Shown here piece after piece: positions 25,214-32,856 of a DNA stretch of 64,000 bases (position 1 is the stretch's first letter; each line of letters opens with the position of its first letter). This stretch comes from Actinomycetales bacterium (lineage in GTDB: Bacteria; Actinomycetota; Actinomycetes; Actinomycetales; Dermatophilaceae): NCBI GenBank assembly GCA_016711095.1, contig JADJTP010000001.1, forward strand, positions 620,001 to 684,000, given 5' to 3'. Below the pieces are notes generated by a model. That model ran no database searches. It saw nothing but the letters and a program-made list of their open reading frames with translations, and was not told where the DNA came from. The translations under genes were made by a program, and so were the position numbers.

Positions 25214-26875
25214 TCAGGCAATCGCGGGCGAGGCGGCGGAGGCTGCAACGCGGGCTCGAACGGCCCGGTATGCCGCCGTGCCCGCCTCGGCCGCGCTCGT
25301 GGCCACCGCCGAGATATGGGCGTCTGGTCGCACGATCCAGGCCTCGTCGGGGGCGGCGCCGAAGGCAGCGGCGACCGTGCCGTCAGGGTCGACCTCGCCG
25401 AGAGAGAGGACCGTTGTGGGGCAGCGTAGCCCCGCGACGGCGTCGGCGACGGCGCTGCTGTCGAGCTCTGCGCCGACAAGCACGAGGACGCCCTGGCGGG
25501 CCAAGGCCCGGACCCGGGCCGTCGATCCGTCAGCGAGGGTGACCGCGACGTCGGGTGCGATCACGCCGGGGGCGGCGACCGGGTCCTCGCCCTTGGGTGG
25601 GCGACCGTGGAAGGGGTGGGTCTCGGAGGCGGTCGTGAGCGGTGAATCGACGTACCAGAACGGCTCTGCCATCCGGCCGGAGTTGACCTGGGCGCGGGCC
25701 TCGGGGTCGGTTCCGGCTGCCTCGAGAATCGCGAGCCGCTGCGCCCGCTCGGCGTCGCTCTGCGGCACGAGGAACCGCATCGTCGCCGCCGTTACATCGA
25801 GGTTCTCGGTGGCCGCGGCGTGCCGCTCGTCATGGTAGGTGTCGATCAGGGACGGATCGGCCCACCCGCGCATCACGAAAGCCACCTTCCAGGCGGCGTT
25901 CTCGGCGTCGGGAACGCCCGAGTTGAGGCCACGGGCACCGAACGGCGCGACGAGGTGGGCCCCATCGCCGGCCATCAGCAATCGCCCGGCAACCATCCGG
26001 TCGACCTGGCGGGCGTGGAAGCGATAGACCGAGTGCCAGATGATCTCGTAATCGGCGTCGCCGACGATCTTGCGGATCCGGGCGTCCAGAGCCCCGGAGG
26101 CTTGCTCAGCCTGGAGGTCATAGCTGGGCGGGACCTGCCAGTCGATCCGGTAGGTCGAGTCGGGGCAGGGGTGGATGAGCACCTGTCTGCCCGGATTCCA
26201 CTCGGGGTCGAAGTAGAAGCGTCGCTCCAGCTCCCAACCGGGCAACGTCGTACGGATGTCGCAGATGAGGAACTGGTCTTCGAAGGTCGTCCCCTCGAAG
26301 CTCATCCCGACCATGTCGCGCACGAGGTGGCCCATGTTGCCGGGCGCGGCGATGCAAAAGGCACCCGTGACGCGCTCGAGGGAACCGTCGGCTAGCCGGC
26401 ACGCGAGGGTGATGCTGTCGTCGTCCTGCTCGATGGCCTCGACGGTGCGTCCCCAACGCTCGCTGATCAGCGGGTTGGCGTGGATCTTCTCGTCGAGCAG
26501 CTCCTCGGTGCGGTTCTGGCCGATGTTGACAAACGGGGGAAAGGGCGAGTGCCCGCGGTCGACGAATCCCTGGGTGAACAGCTCTCGGCCTTGATAAAGG
26601 GTCACGGCTCGGGTCCAGGTGACGCCCTCCGCGGCGATCTGGCGCCCGGCCCCCAGGTGATCCCACACGTCGAGGACGTCGCGCTGCTGGCACAGGGCCT
26701 TGCTGCCGATCGGGTCGCGCTCGGGGCGGGCGTCAAGCATCACCACCGGCACCCCCCAGGAGGCCAGACACAGAGCCGCGGTCTGTCCGACGGGACCGCA
26801 GCCCAACACGACGGCGGGCTGGCCTGCAGGGTTGTCGGGCGTTGCGGTGCTTGAGGGCGTCGCTGGGGTGGTCAT
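25214..26875 (-). CDS. FAD-dependent aromatic hydroxylase (MhpA/PheA family)
   Basis: A 553-residue class A flavoprotein monooxygenase. The FAD fold is VVLGCGPVGQTAALCLASWG (about 20-40) and the second FAD motif is LMAGDGAHLVAPFGARGLNSG (about 300-320); a thioredoxin-like C-terminal domain (about 430-553) follows, as in MhpA and phenol hydroxylases. ATG 26875 is chosen over upstream Met codons since AGAGG lies 9 bases before it. It lies directly upstream of hmgA in the same direction and just downstream of a LysR gene, so it may make homogentisate, for example from 3-hydroxyphenylacetate. That substrate is inference; 3-(3-hydroxyphenyl)propionate is the alternative. Confidence 0.8.
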   Translation of the reverse strand: MTTPATPSSTATPDNPAGQPAVVLGCGPVGQTAALCLASWGVPVVMLDARPERDPIGSKALCQQRDVLDVWDHLGAGRQIAAEGVTWTRAVTLYQGRELFTQGFVDRGHSPFPPFVNIGQNRTEELLDEKIHANPLISERWGRTVEAIEQDDDSITLACRLADGSLERVTGAFCIAAPGNMGHLVRDMVGMSFEGTTFEDQFLICDIRTTLPGWELERRFYFDPEWNPGRQVLIHPCPDSTYRIDWQVPPSYDLQAEQASGALDARIRKIVGDADYEIIWHSVYRFHARQVDRMVAGRLLMAGDGAHLVAPFGARGLNSGVPDAENAAWKVAFVMRGWADPSLIDTYHDERHAAATENLDVTAATMRFLVPQSDAERAQRLAILEAAGTDPEARAQVNSGRMAEPFWYVDSPLTTASETHPFHGRPPKGEDPVAAPGVIAPDVAVTLADGSTARVRALARQGVLVLVGAELDSSAVADAVAGLRCPTTVLSLGEVDPDGTVAAAFGAAPDEAWIVRPDAHISAVATSAAEAGTAAYRAVRARVAASAASPAIA

Positions 26876-26940
26876 GGGCGGTTGCCTCTCGATGCGCGGC
26901 GCTGGATGTGCCATTGTCAGGCTATTGGGCAAACGCTGAA

Positions 26941-26987
26941 TAGCGCGGGTTTGTCCGGTTCTAGCGCTGTTTCACTGCGGTTAGCGC
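26941..26987 (-). promoter_or_regulatory. Three helically phased TAGCGC repeats upstream of the hydroxylase gene
   Basis: TAGCGC occurs at 26941-26946, 26962-26967 and 26982-26987, spaced 21 and 20 bp, i.e. two helical turns apart. The block lies between the LysR gene and the hydroxylase gene, where a LysR-type regulator would bind to control the hydroxylase-hmgA unit. Confidence 0.5.
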
Positions 26988-26997
26988 GAGGGGTCGC

Positions 26998-27927
26998 TCA
27001 GCGGTTGTCGATGGCCTGGCGCGCGACGAGCTGGACGAACGCTTGGGCGGCCCGGGAAAGGCGCGCTTCGCGCGGCCAGGCGACGACGATCGGCACGGGC
27101 GCCAACTCGGGCTCGGCGACGTCGCGAGCAACGACGGTGCGCCCCTCATAGCTCACGTCGGTCGAGGTCCGTTGCACGAGCAGTGCCCAGCCCAGTCCTC
27201 GCCCGACGAGTGCACGGGCGGTCTCGAAGTTGCTCGTGCGAAAAGCAATGCGCGGCTCGAAGCCTGCGGTCCGGCACATTTCCAGGACATGCTCGCGGCT
27301 CGGCGGGGCGTCGAGCAGGATGAGCGGTTCATCGGCGAGATCGATGAGGCGCACCGGCTTGTCGACCTCGGCGAGCCGATGGTGAGCTCCGACGTGGACC
27401 CGCGGGGCGTTGGCGAGCCACGCCACCGTGCTCCAGTGCCGGGGCAGGTCGATGTCATAGGCGATCGTCACGTCGACGTCGCGGGCGTCGACCGCGGTGC
27501 GCAGACGGTCGAGGGTGTCCTCGCGCAGCTCGAGCCGAGCGGCCGGATACCGGGACCCGAAGGCGTCCAACAGCGGCGGCAACACTGTCGGCCCGAGCGT
27601 CGTGTAGCAGCCGACGTGGAGCACCCCGGTGACCTGGCCGGGCTCGCCGCGCACATCGGTCTCGAGCTCGTCAGCCTCGTGCAGCACCACCCGCGCCTTG
27701 GGCAGGACAGCCTTGCCCGCCGACGTCAGGACAACGCCCTTGGCTCGGTGCCGGACTGCGAGCTGTATTCCGAGGGCCCGTTCGAGGTCGCCGAGCGAGG
27801 CGCGCACTGCCGACGGCGAGAGTTGGAGCCGTACCGCAGCGGCGGCGAACGTTCCGGTGTCGGCAATGGCCACAAAAGCGGAAAGCTGCTGAAGCGTGTA
27901 TCCCGGGACGCCGGTGGCCTTGGCCAT
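26998..27927 (-). CDS. LysR-family transcriptional regulator
   Basis: A 309-residue regulator. The N-terminal winged helix is LQQLSAFVAIADTGTFAAAAVRLQLSPSAVRASLGDLERALG (residues about 9-50), followed by a periplasmic-binding-like effector domain (about 95-300). It is transcribed toward the aromatic hydroxylase and hmgA genes. LysR proteins often lie divergently from their targets; here it is collinear, so the phased repeats between them may serve both autoregulation and the downstream genes. The effector is unknown, an aromatic acid being plausible. Confidence 0.88.
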   Translation of the reverse strand: MAKATGVPGYTLQQLSAFVAIADTGTFAAAAVRLQLSPSAVRASLGDLERALGIQLAVRHRAKGVVLTSAGKAVLPKARVVLHEADELETDVRGEPGQVTGVLHVGCYTTLGPTVLPPLLDAFGSRYPAARLELREDTLDRLRTAVDARDVDVTIAYDIDLPRHWSTVAWLANAPRVHVGAHHRLAEVDKPVRLIDLADEPLILLDAPPSREHVLEMCRTAGFEPRIAFRTSNFETARALVGRGLGWALLVQRTSTDVSYEGRTVVARDVAEPELAPVPIVVAWPREARLSRAAQAFVQLVARQAIDNR

Positions 27928-27969
27928 GGGCCGACCCTAGCCGCTGAGACAGGCATACGCTGGGCGGTG

Positions 27970-28839
27970 ATGCGCATCGACCTGCACTGTCACAGCACCG
28001 CCTCGGACGGCACCGATAGTCCGGCCGAGCTGGTCAAGGCTGCTGCGGCGGCAGGGTTGGACACCATCGCCATCACCGACCACGACACGTTCGCGGGCTG
28101 GGCTGAGGCGGCGGCAGCAGGCGTGCGACACGGCCTCACCGTCGTGCCAGGCGCGGAGATCTCGTGCGAACGGGACAGTCGGTCGATCCACCTGCTCGGC
28201 TATCTCGTCGATCCCCAGGACGGTGCCCTCGTCGCCGCGCTGGCCCGCGCTCGCGACGCCCGGGCCACCCGGCTGGAGGCGATGGTCGAGCGGCTGGCGG
28301 CGGGCGGCATACCCATCGCGTATGCCGCGGTGCTCGCCCACGTGCCCCCCGGGGCCACGCCGGGCCGGCCACACATCGCCGATGCGCTCGTCGCTGCGGG
28401 ACGGGTCGCGACCCGCGACGAGGCCTTCGCGCGTTGGCTGCACGACGACAGCCCGTACTACGTCCGCCACTACGCGCCCGACCCCGCTCTGGCGGTGCAG
28501 CTCGTCCGGCAGGCCGGGGGAGTGGCGGTGCTCGCCCATCCCTTCGCCCGCGCCCGGGGGACGGTCGGGCTCGGTGACGACCTTGTCGAGGAGCTCGCGG
28601 CAGCGGGCCTGACCGGCATAGAAGCCGACCACCCCGACCATGACCCCCCAGCGGCCAACCGGGCCCGGGTGCTCGGACGTCGGCTCGGCTTGCTGGTGAC
28701 GGGCTCCAGCGACTATCACGGAACGGGCAAGACGGCGCGACTCGGGCAGCACACGACCGAGCCCGAGGTCCTCGAGCAGCTGCACACGCTGGCGGCCGCC
28801 GCCCGCGTGCGTCGGGCGCCCAGCGCCGACAGCGGCTGA
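27970..28839 (+). CDS. PHP-domain phosphoesterase (RNase AM/TrpH-like)
   Basis: A 289-residue PHP-family metal hydrolase. Metal-binding motifs are IDLHCHSTASDGTDSP (HxH), AITDHDT, VPGAEISC, VLAHPF and TGSSDYHG. Homologues act on 3',5'-bisphosphates and on RNA 5' ends (family knowledge). ATG 27970 directly follows an in-frame GTG at 27967, either of which may be used. It is divergent from the LysR gene and 25 bp before the RecB-like nuclease gene, so these two may be co-transcribed. Confidence 0.85.
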   Translation: MRIDLHCHSTASDGTDSPAELVKAAAAAGLDTIAITDHDTFAGWAEAAAAGVRHGLTVVPGAEISCERDSRSIHLLGYLVDPQDGALVAALARARDARATRLEAMVERLAAGGIPIAYAAVLAHVPPGATPGRPHIADALVAAGRVATRDEAFARWLHDDSPYYVRHYAPDPALAVQLVRQAGGVAVLAHPFARARGTVGLGDDLVEELAAAGLTGIEADHPDHDPPAANRARVLGRRLGLLVTGSSDYHGTGKTARLGQHTTEPEVLEQLHTLAAAARVRRAPSADSG

Positions 28840-28864
28840 CACCGCACCCCGCTAGCGTGGGCTG

Positions 28865-29878
28865 GTGAGCCAGGGCCCCGCCACCCGTCCCGCCCCCGTT
28901 CAGGGCGTGTTCGTCGGCATGCCCACCCCGCTGTATGCCGCGAGCCCGTCGCGTCTGCTGGCCTGGCTGGACTGTCCCCGCCGGTATCGGTTCGCCTATC
29001 TCGATCGGCCGCGCCCGCCGGCCAGACCTCAACGGGCACACACCTCGGTCGGGGTGGCGGTCCACAATGCGCTACGCGACTGGTGGGACCAACCCCAGCG
29101 GAGCGCCGAGGCCGCCGCCGCGCTCGTCGGACGGTCCTGGATCGACCTCGGGTTTCGTGACAGCGAGCAGAGTCGGCGTTGGCGCGAACGCAGCCAGGCG
29201 GAGGTGGCGGCATACGTGCGAGGTCTGGATGCGACGGTGCCGCCGCTGGGACTCGAACGGACGGCTGCGTTCAAGACCTCCGTGCTGGCGTTCTTCGGAC
29301 GGATCGACCGGCTCGACGATCGGGCCGGGCAGCTCGTCGTCGTCGACTACAAGACCGGCCGGCACCGGCTCACCGACGAGGACGCCCGCACCTCGCTGCC
29401 GTTGGCCCTGTATGCCGCAGCGGTCTGGAAGATGTTTCGTCGGCCGTGTCTACGGGTCGAGTTGCACCATGTGCCGACCGGGACGATCGCCGCCTTTGAG
29501 CACACCTCTGAGTCGTTGACCCGCAAGGTCCGCGAGGCGGAGTCGATCGCCGCGGATCTGCGGCGTGCGGACGCCCGGTATGCCGCGCAAGTGCCTGATG
29601 CGGCGAGCTTCACGCCCCGCGTGTCGCCGTTATGCCAGTGGTGCGACTACCGTGCCCACTGTCGGGAAGGACAGCAGGCCGGTCCCGAAAAGGTGTCCTG
29701 GGCCGCACTGGAGGAGAACACGGATGACCGCGTCACCGACGAAACGCAGTCCGGCGGCAGGATCGACCGCGACGGTGGCGGCTGGGCGGACGGCTTCGAG
29801 GACGGCTCCGAAGGCGACGGGCACGCCGAAGGGGACGGGGACAGCGGCGCGGGGGCGCACCACCCGGCGCAAAGCTAG
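28865..29878 (+). CDS. RecB-like PD-(D/E)XK exonuclease with Fe-S cysteines
   Basis: A 337-residue nuclease of the RecB/Cas4 type. It has ASPSRLLAWLDCPRRYRFAYL at the N-terminus, the core VVVDYKTGRH (DxK of the active site, about residues 158-168), the helix QLxxY-like LPLALYAAAVWK, and a C-terminal cysteine cluster PLCQWCDYRAHC. The first Cys (DCPRR) plus these three fit a 4Fe-4S site as in AddB/Cas4. It would cut or resect DNA in repair. The last 50 codons are an acidic Gly/Asp-rich tail that overlaps the ParA gene start in another frame by 155 bp. Confidence 0.85.
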   Translation: MSQGPATRPAPVQGVFVGMPTPLYAASPSRLLAWLDCPRRYRFAYLDRPRPPARPQRAHTSVGVAVHNALRDWWDQPQRSAEAAAALVGRSWIDLGFRDSEQSRRWRERSQAEVAAYVRGLDATVPPLGLERTAAFKTSVLAFFGRIDRLDDRAGQLVVVDYKTGRHRLTDEDARTSLPLALYAAAVWKMFRRPCLRVELHHVPTGTIAAFEHTSESLTRKVREAESIAADLRRADARYAAQVPDAASFTPRVSPLCQWCDYRAHCREGQQAGPEKVSWAALEENTDDRVTDETQSGGRIDRDGGGWADGFEDGSEGDGHAEGDGDSGAGAHHPAQS

Positions 29879-30653
29879 GCCGCACACCGGCGTCTACATC
29901 CTCGCGGTCGCCAATCAGAAGGGCGGGGTCGCCAAGACGACGACCGTGGCCAGCCTCGGTGCTGCGTTCGCCGAGCTCGGCAAGCGGGTGCTGCTGGTCG
30001 ACCTCGACGCCCAGGCGTGTCTGACCTTTTCGCTTGGCGTCGACCCCGACACCGTCGAGACGTCGGTCAACGAGGTGATCCTCGGCCAGGCCAGCGTCCG
30101 CGACGCCATCATCGAGGGCGCCGAAGGGGTGCACCTGGTGCCGTCGGTCATCGACCTGGCCGGGGCCGAGGCGCAACTTCTGGCCCGTCCCGGCCGCGAG
30201 TTCGTGTTGCGCGGTGTGCTGGAGGAGGTCGCCGACGACTACGACATCGTGCTGCTGGACTGCTCGCCGAGCTTGGGAGTGCTCACCCTTGCCGCTCTCA
30301 CCGCGGCCCACGGGCTGCTCATCCCGATGCCGTGCGAGATGCTCAGCCACCGCGGGGTCGGGCAGCTGCTCGACACGGTGCGCGATGTCACCAAGCTGCT
30401 CAATCCCGGGTTGCAGGTGGTGGGCATCTTGCCGACCCTCTTCGACGGTCGCTCGAGTCACTCCCAGGCGGTGCTGGCCGACGTCGGCCAGCGCTACGGC
30501 CTGCCGGTCATCGAGCCGCCGATCCCCAAGACGATCCGCTTCGCGGAGGCGCCGGCCGTCGGGCGATCGATCCTGTCCACGTCGAAGTCGTCCAAGGGCG
30601 CTCGCGCCTATCGGGCCGCCGCCAAGGGTCTCGCCGAGCGACTCTGGAGTTGA
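29724..30653 (+). CDS. Orphan ParA/MinD-type ATPase
   Basis: A 309-residue Walker ATPase. After a basic Thr/Ala/Lys/Arg-rich tail of about 52 residues comes VANQKGGVAKTTTVASLGAAF (deviant Walker A), LVDLDAQA (Walker A'), and IVLLDCSPSLG (Walker B). ATG 29724 has GGAGGAGAA upstream and is the best start, although it lies inside the RecB-like gene. No parB or centromere-like repeat is next to it, so it is not obviously the chromosomal segregation ParA; roles in positioning protein cargo or in DNA processing are possible. Confidence 0.85.
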   Translation: MTASPTKRSPAAGSTATVAAGRTASRTAPKATGTPKGTGTAARGRTTRRKARPHTGVYILAVANQKGGVAKTTTVASLGAAFAELGKRVLLVDLDAQACLTFSLGVDPDTVETSVNEVILGQASVRDAIIEGAEGVHLVPSVIDLAGAEAQLLARPGREFVLRGVLEEVADDYDIVLLDCSPSLGVLTLAALTAAHGLLIPMPCEMLSHRGVGQLLDTVRDVTKLLNPGLQVVGILPTLFDGRSSHSQAVLADVGQRYGLPVIEPPIPKTIRFAEAPAVGRSILSTSKSSKGARAYRAAAKGLAERLWS

Positions 30654-30677
30654 TGGCGCTCGGCCGTCGCACGTCCC

Positions 30678-31085
30678 TCAGAGATGAGTGAGGGCGAGGC
30701 GGGCCAGCGCGCCCAGGACGGCCGCCCACAACAGACTGGTGAAACTGCCGATGAGGAACCGTTCGGCGGCCCCTTCGGTGCTCCCGCGCAGCTCCGCGAA
30801 ACGGCCGAGTCCCTTGAGCGCGATGACGCCGACGAGTGCCTCGGGGTAGCCAGTCACGATGCCGAGGAAGACAGCCGTGCGCTCCAGGAACCCGATCATC
30901 TGGCCGCCGCGCAGCACGACGGAGGCCGCCTGGATGCTCGACACCGTCTGACCTGGGCCCACGCCTGAGCGGCGCTCGACGTGGCGGAACACCCACCCGG
31001 TGAGCGGGCTGCCAGCTATGATCGCCAGCACGCCCGAGAGCAGGATGCCGCCGGCGAGCAGCACCTGGGGCACGGTCAAGGTCAC
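30678..31085 (-). CDS. Small integral membrane protein, partner of SatD-like gene
   Basis: A 135-residue protein with about three membrane segments (5-25, about 65-85 and 108-132). There is no recognised enzymatic motif. Its start overlaps the end of the SatD-like gene by 4 bp, so the two are translationally coupled. In streptococci SatD lies in an acid-tolerance secretion locus; whether the function carries over is unknown. Confidence 0.65.
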   Translation of the reverse strand: MTLTVPQVLLAGGILLSGVLAIIAGSPLTGWVFRHVERRSGVGPGQTVSSIQAASVVLRGGQMIGFLERTAVFLGIVTGYPEALVGVIALKGLGRFAELRGSTEGAAERFLIGSFTSLLWAAVLGALARLALTHL

Positions 31086-31726
31086 CGCTCAGTTCTATCG
31101 TCTGCCAGCGACAAGTGGTGGACGGCAAGCTCGACGGCGCGCCCCTGTTCCACCCAGCCGGCCCGCCGCGCGCGCTGGCTCACCGCCGAGGCGCTCACCC
31201 CGAGGCGCTCGGCGGCCGCGCGTTGGGTCAGTCCGGCCGCGAGCAGGTCGACCACCTCCCAGCCTTCGGCGGTACGCGCGCGCAGCAGACGGGCGAGCAG
31301 CGCCAGGGCTGACTCGGCATACCGCGTATGCCGCGCGCGCACCTCGTCGGTCTCTCCTACGGCGGCGGTGCGGCGCACCCCCCCGCCCAGTCGGACGGCG
31401 AGCTGCCCGGTGCTCGAATGCGCGGCGGTGACGGCGTCCCGAGCCGCGTGGAACGCCGGGCCGCGTCCGGCGCGGGGGGAATCGGGCAGCGGCCACTCGA
31501 CGGAGCCAACGCCGATGCCGATCCGCCAGCGGTCTTCCCGGACGAGGGATTCGACGACGGCGACCACGTCGGCGGGGTCGTCGGTGACGCCCTGGATCTC
31601 GTCGCCGGCCGTGCGCTCGAAGGCCCGCTCAGCGCCGGGCCGCACGCCGGCCAGCAGCGTGATCGCCTGGGGCACCTCGTCGCCGGTTCGGCGGCTGTCG
31701 ATCTGATCCGCTGTCACGACATACAT
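31082..31726 (-). CDS. SatD-family protein with helix-turn-helix
   Basis: A 214-residue protein that begins MYVVTADQIDSR, typical of the SatD family, with DRWRIGIGVGSVEWP and GPAFHAARDAV. Residues about 160-190 (LLAAGLTQRAAAERLGVSASAVSQRARRAGW, about 31 residues) form a helix-turn-helix, so it is probably a DNA-binding regulator. Two palindromic elements start 8 bp upstream of its ATG (31734-31783), consistent with self-control. It is coupled by a 4-bp overlap to the membrane protein gene. Confidence 0.75.
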   Translation of the reverse strand: MYVVTADQIDSRRTGDEVPQAITLLAGVRPGAERAFERTAGDEIQGVTDDPADVVAVVESLVREDRWRIGIGVGSVEWPLPDSPRAGRGPAFHAARDAVTAAHSSTGQLAVRLGGGVRRTAAVGETDEVRARHTRYAESALALLARLLRARTAEGWEVVDLLAAGLTQRAAAERLGVSASAVSQRARRAGWVEQGRAVELAVHHLSLADDRTER

Positions 31727-31733
31727 GTCTCAC

Positions 31734-31783
31734 CCTTCACTCGATCAAGTGAAGGATAACAACTTCATCTGGTCATATGAAGG
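31734..31783 (-). promoter_or_regulatory. Two operator-like 22-bp palindromes upstream of the SatD-like gene
   Basis: Element 1 (31734-31755) has arms CCTTCACT and AGTGAAGG around six bases. Element 2 (31762-31783) has ACTTCAT and ATGAAGG arms. Aligned, they agree at 14 of 22 positions, including TTCA, TCA and TGAAGG, and their centres are 28 bp apart. The block is AT-richer than its surroundings and likely contains the promoter, with the SatD-like protein as candidate binder. Confidence 0.6.
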
Positions 31784-31857
31784 CAAGGCGATGCGTGAGC
31801 CCACGCTGTGGACGCTGAATCCGCTGGCTGCGCTGGACCGGCCAGCGGGGCACCGGG

Positions 31858-32634
31858 TCAGGCCGCGGATCGACCGGTCACGTCCTCGCCGCTGCGGTCG
31901 ATCCCGGTGATCGCCTCGAAGGTGAAACCGGCGATGACCGCGCCGAGAATCGGCGCGACCCAGAACAGCCACAGCTGCCCCGGCGCCCCGTCGCCGTTGA
32001 AGAAGGCGACGGCGGTCGAGCGCGCCGGGTTGACCGAGGTGTTACTGATCGGAATCGAGATGAGGTGGATGAGCGCCAGGCACAGCCCGATGGCCAGCGG
32101 CGCGAAACCCACCGGGGCGTGTGAGGTCGTCACGCCGAGGATGACGAAGAGGAAGAAGGCGGTGAGCAGAACCTCGGCAAGAAGGACTGCCCACATGGAA
32201 TAGCCGCCGGGGGAGTGCTCGGCGTAGCCGTTGGCCGACATCTGCCCGACCATGCTGCCGGAGCCCTTGGCGCTCTTAGCCAGCCCCCACAACGCCGCTC
32301 CGGCCAGCAACCCGCCGACGACCTGCGACCCGATGTATGCCGCGACGTCACGCGGGTTGTCGAAGCGCCCAGCCGCCCAGAGACCGAGGGTGACCGCCGG
32401 GTTGAAGTGGCCGCCGGAGACGTGCCCGACGGCATACGCCATGGTGATGACCGTGAGACCGAAGGCGAGCGACACGCCGACGAAGCCGATACCGAGCTCC
32501 GTGCCCTGGGTCTCCAGAGCGCCGGGGGCGGCGAAATACTTGGCCGCGAAGATCGCGCTACCGCACCCGCCGAAGACGAGCCAGAAGGTGCCGAGCAGCT
32601 CGGCTCCGACTCGTTTGCTCAGGGCAGGCCGCAT
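31858..32634 (-). CDS. aqpZ: Aquaporin Z-like MIP channel
   Basis: A 258-residue six-helix channel of the inner membrane. Both half-helix motifs are present: GGHFNPAVTLG (NPA at 78-80) and SNTSVNPARS (NPA at 202-204). The narrow-filter pattern (ISNTSVNPARS with Arg after the second NPA and His in the fifth-helix region ALIHLISIPI) fits a water-selective aquaporin rather than a glycerol facilitator. GGAAAGGAAG precedes the start. Confidence 0.9.
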   Translation of the reverse strand: MRPALSKRVGAELLGTFWLVFGGCGSAIFAAKYFAAPGALETQGTELGIGFVGVSLAFGLTVITMAYAVGHVSGGHFNPAVTLGLWAAGRFDNPRDVAAYIGSQVVGGLLAGAALWGLAKSAKGSGSMVGQMSANGYAEHSPGGYSMWAVLLAEVLLTAFFLFVILGVTTSHAPVGFAPLAIGLCLALIHLISIPISNTSVNPARSTAVAFFNGDGAPGQLWLFWVAPILGAVIAGFTFEAITGIDRSGEDVTGRSAA

Positions 32635-32791
32635 CAGATTTCTTCCTTTCCGTCCCCCGACCGACGCAGGCCGTGGCCGTCGCCGATACGTTACCGCTCA
32701 GCGACCCACCGAGGGTCAGCTCGCGGGCAACAATCCCCAGCTTCGGGTGGGAGCGGCTCACAGAAGAATGGACCACGGCGGCATACCAAAG

Positions 32792-32809
32792 TATCTTGAC
32801 GTCAAGCTA
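32792..32809. promoter_or_regulatory. Palindrome TATCTTGAC/GTCAAGCTA upstream of icd
   Basis: A perfect 12-bp core CTTGACGTCAAG (32795-32806) extends to an 18-bp palindrome with one mismatch, 48 bp before the icd start. It is probably a dimeric regulator site; it also contains TTGAC, which could serve as a -35 element. The binder is unknown. Confidence 0.5.
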
Positions 32810-32856
32810 TCCTTGGCCATGCCCCACCCCACCCCGCTTGAATCAACGGAGATGCG

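Noticed and set aside
29230..29270. tRNA-like segment GGGACTCGAACG
   Set aside because: It lies within the RecB-like coding region and no acceptor or anticodon stem can be built around it.
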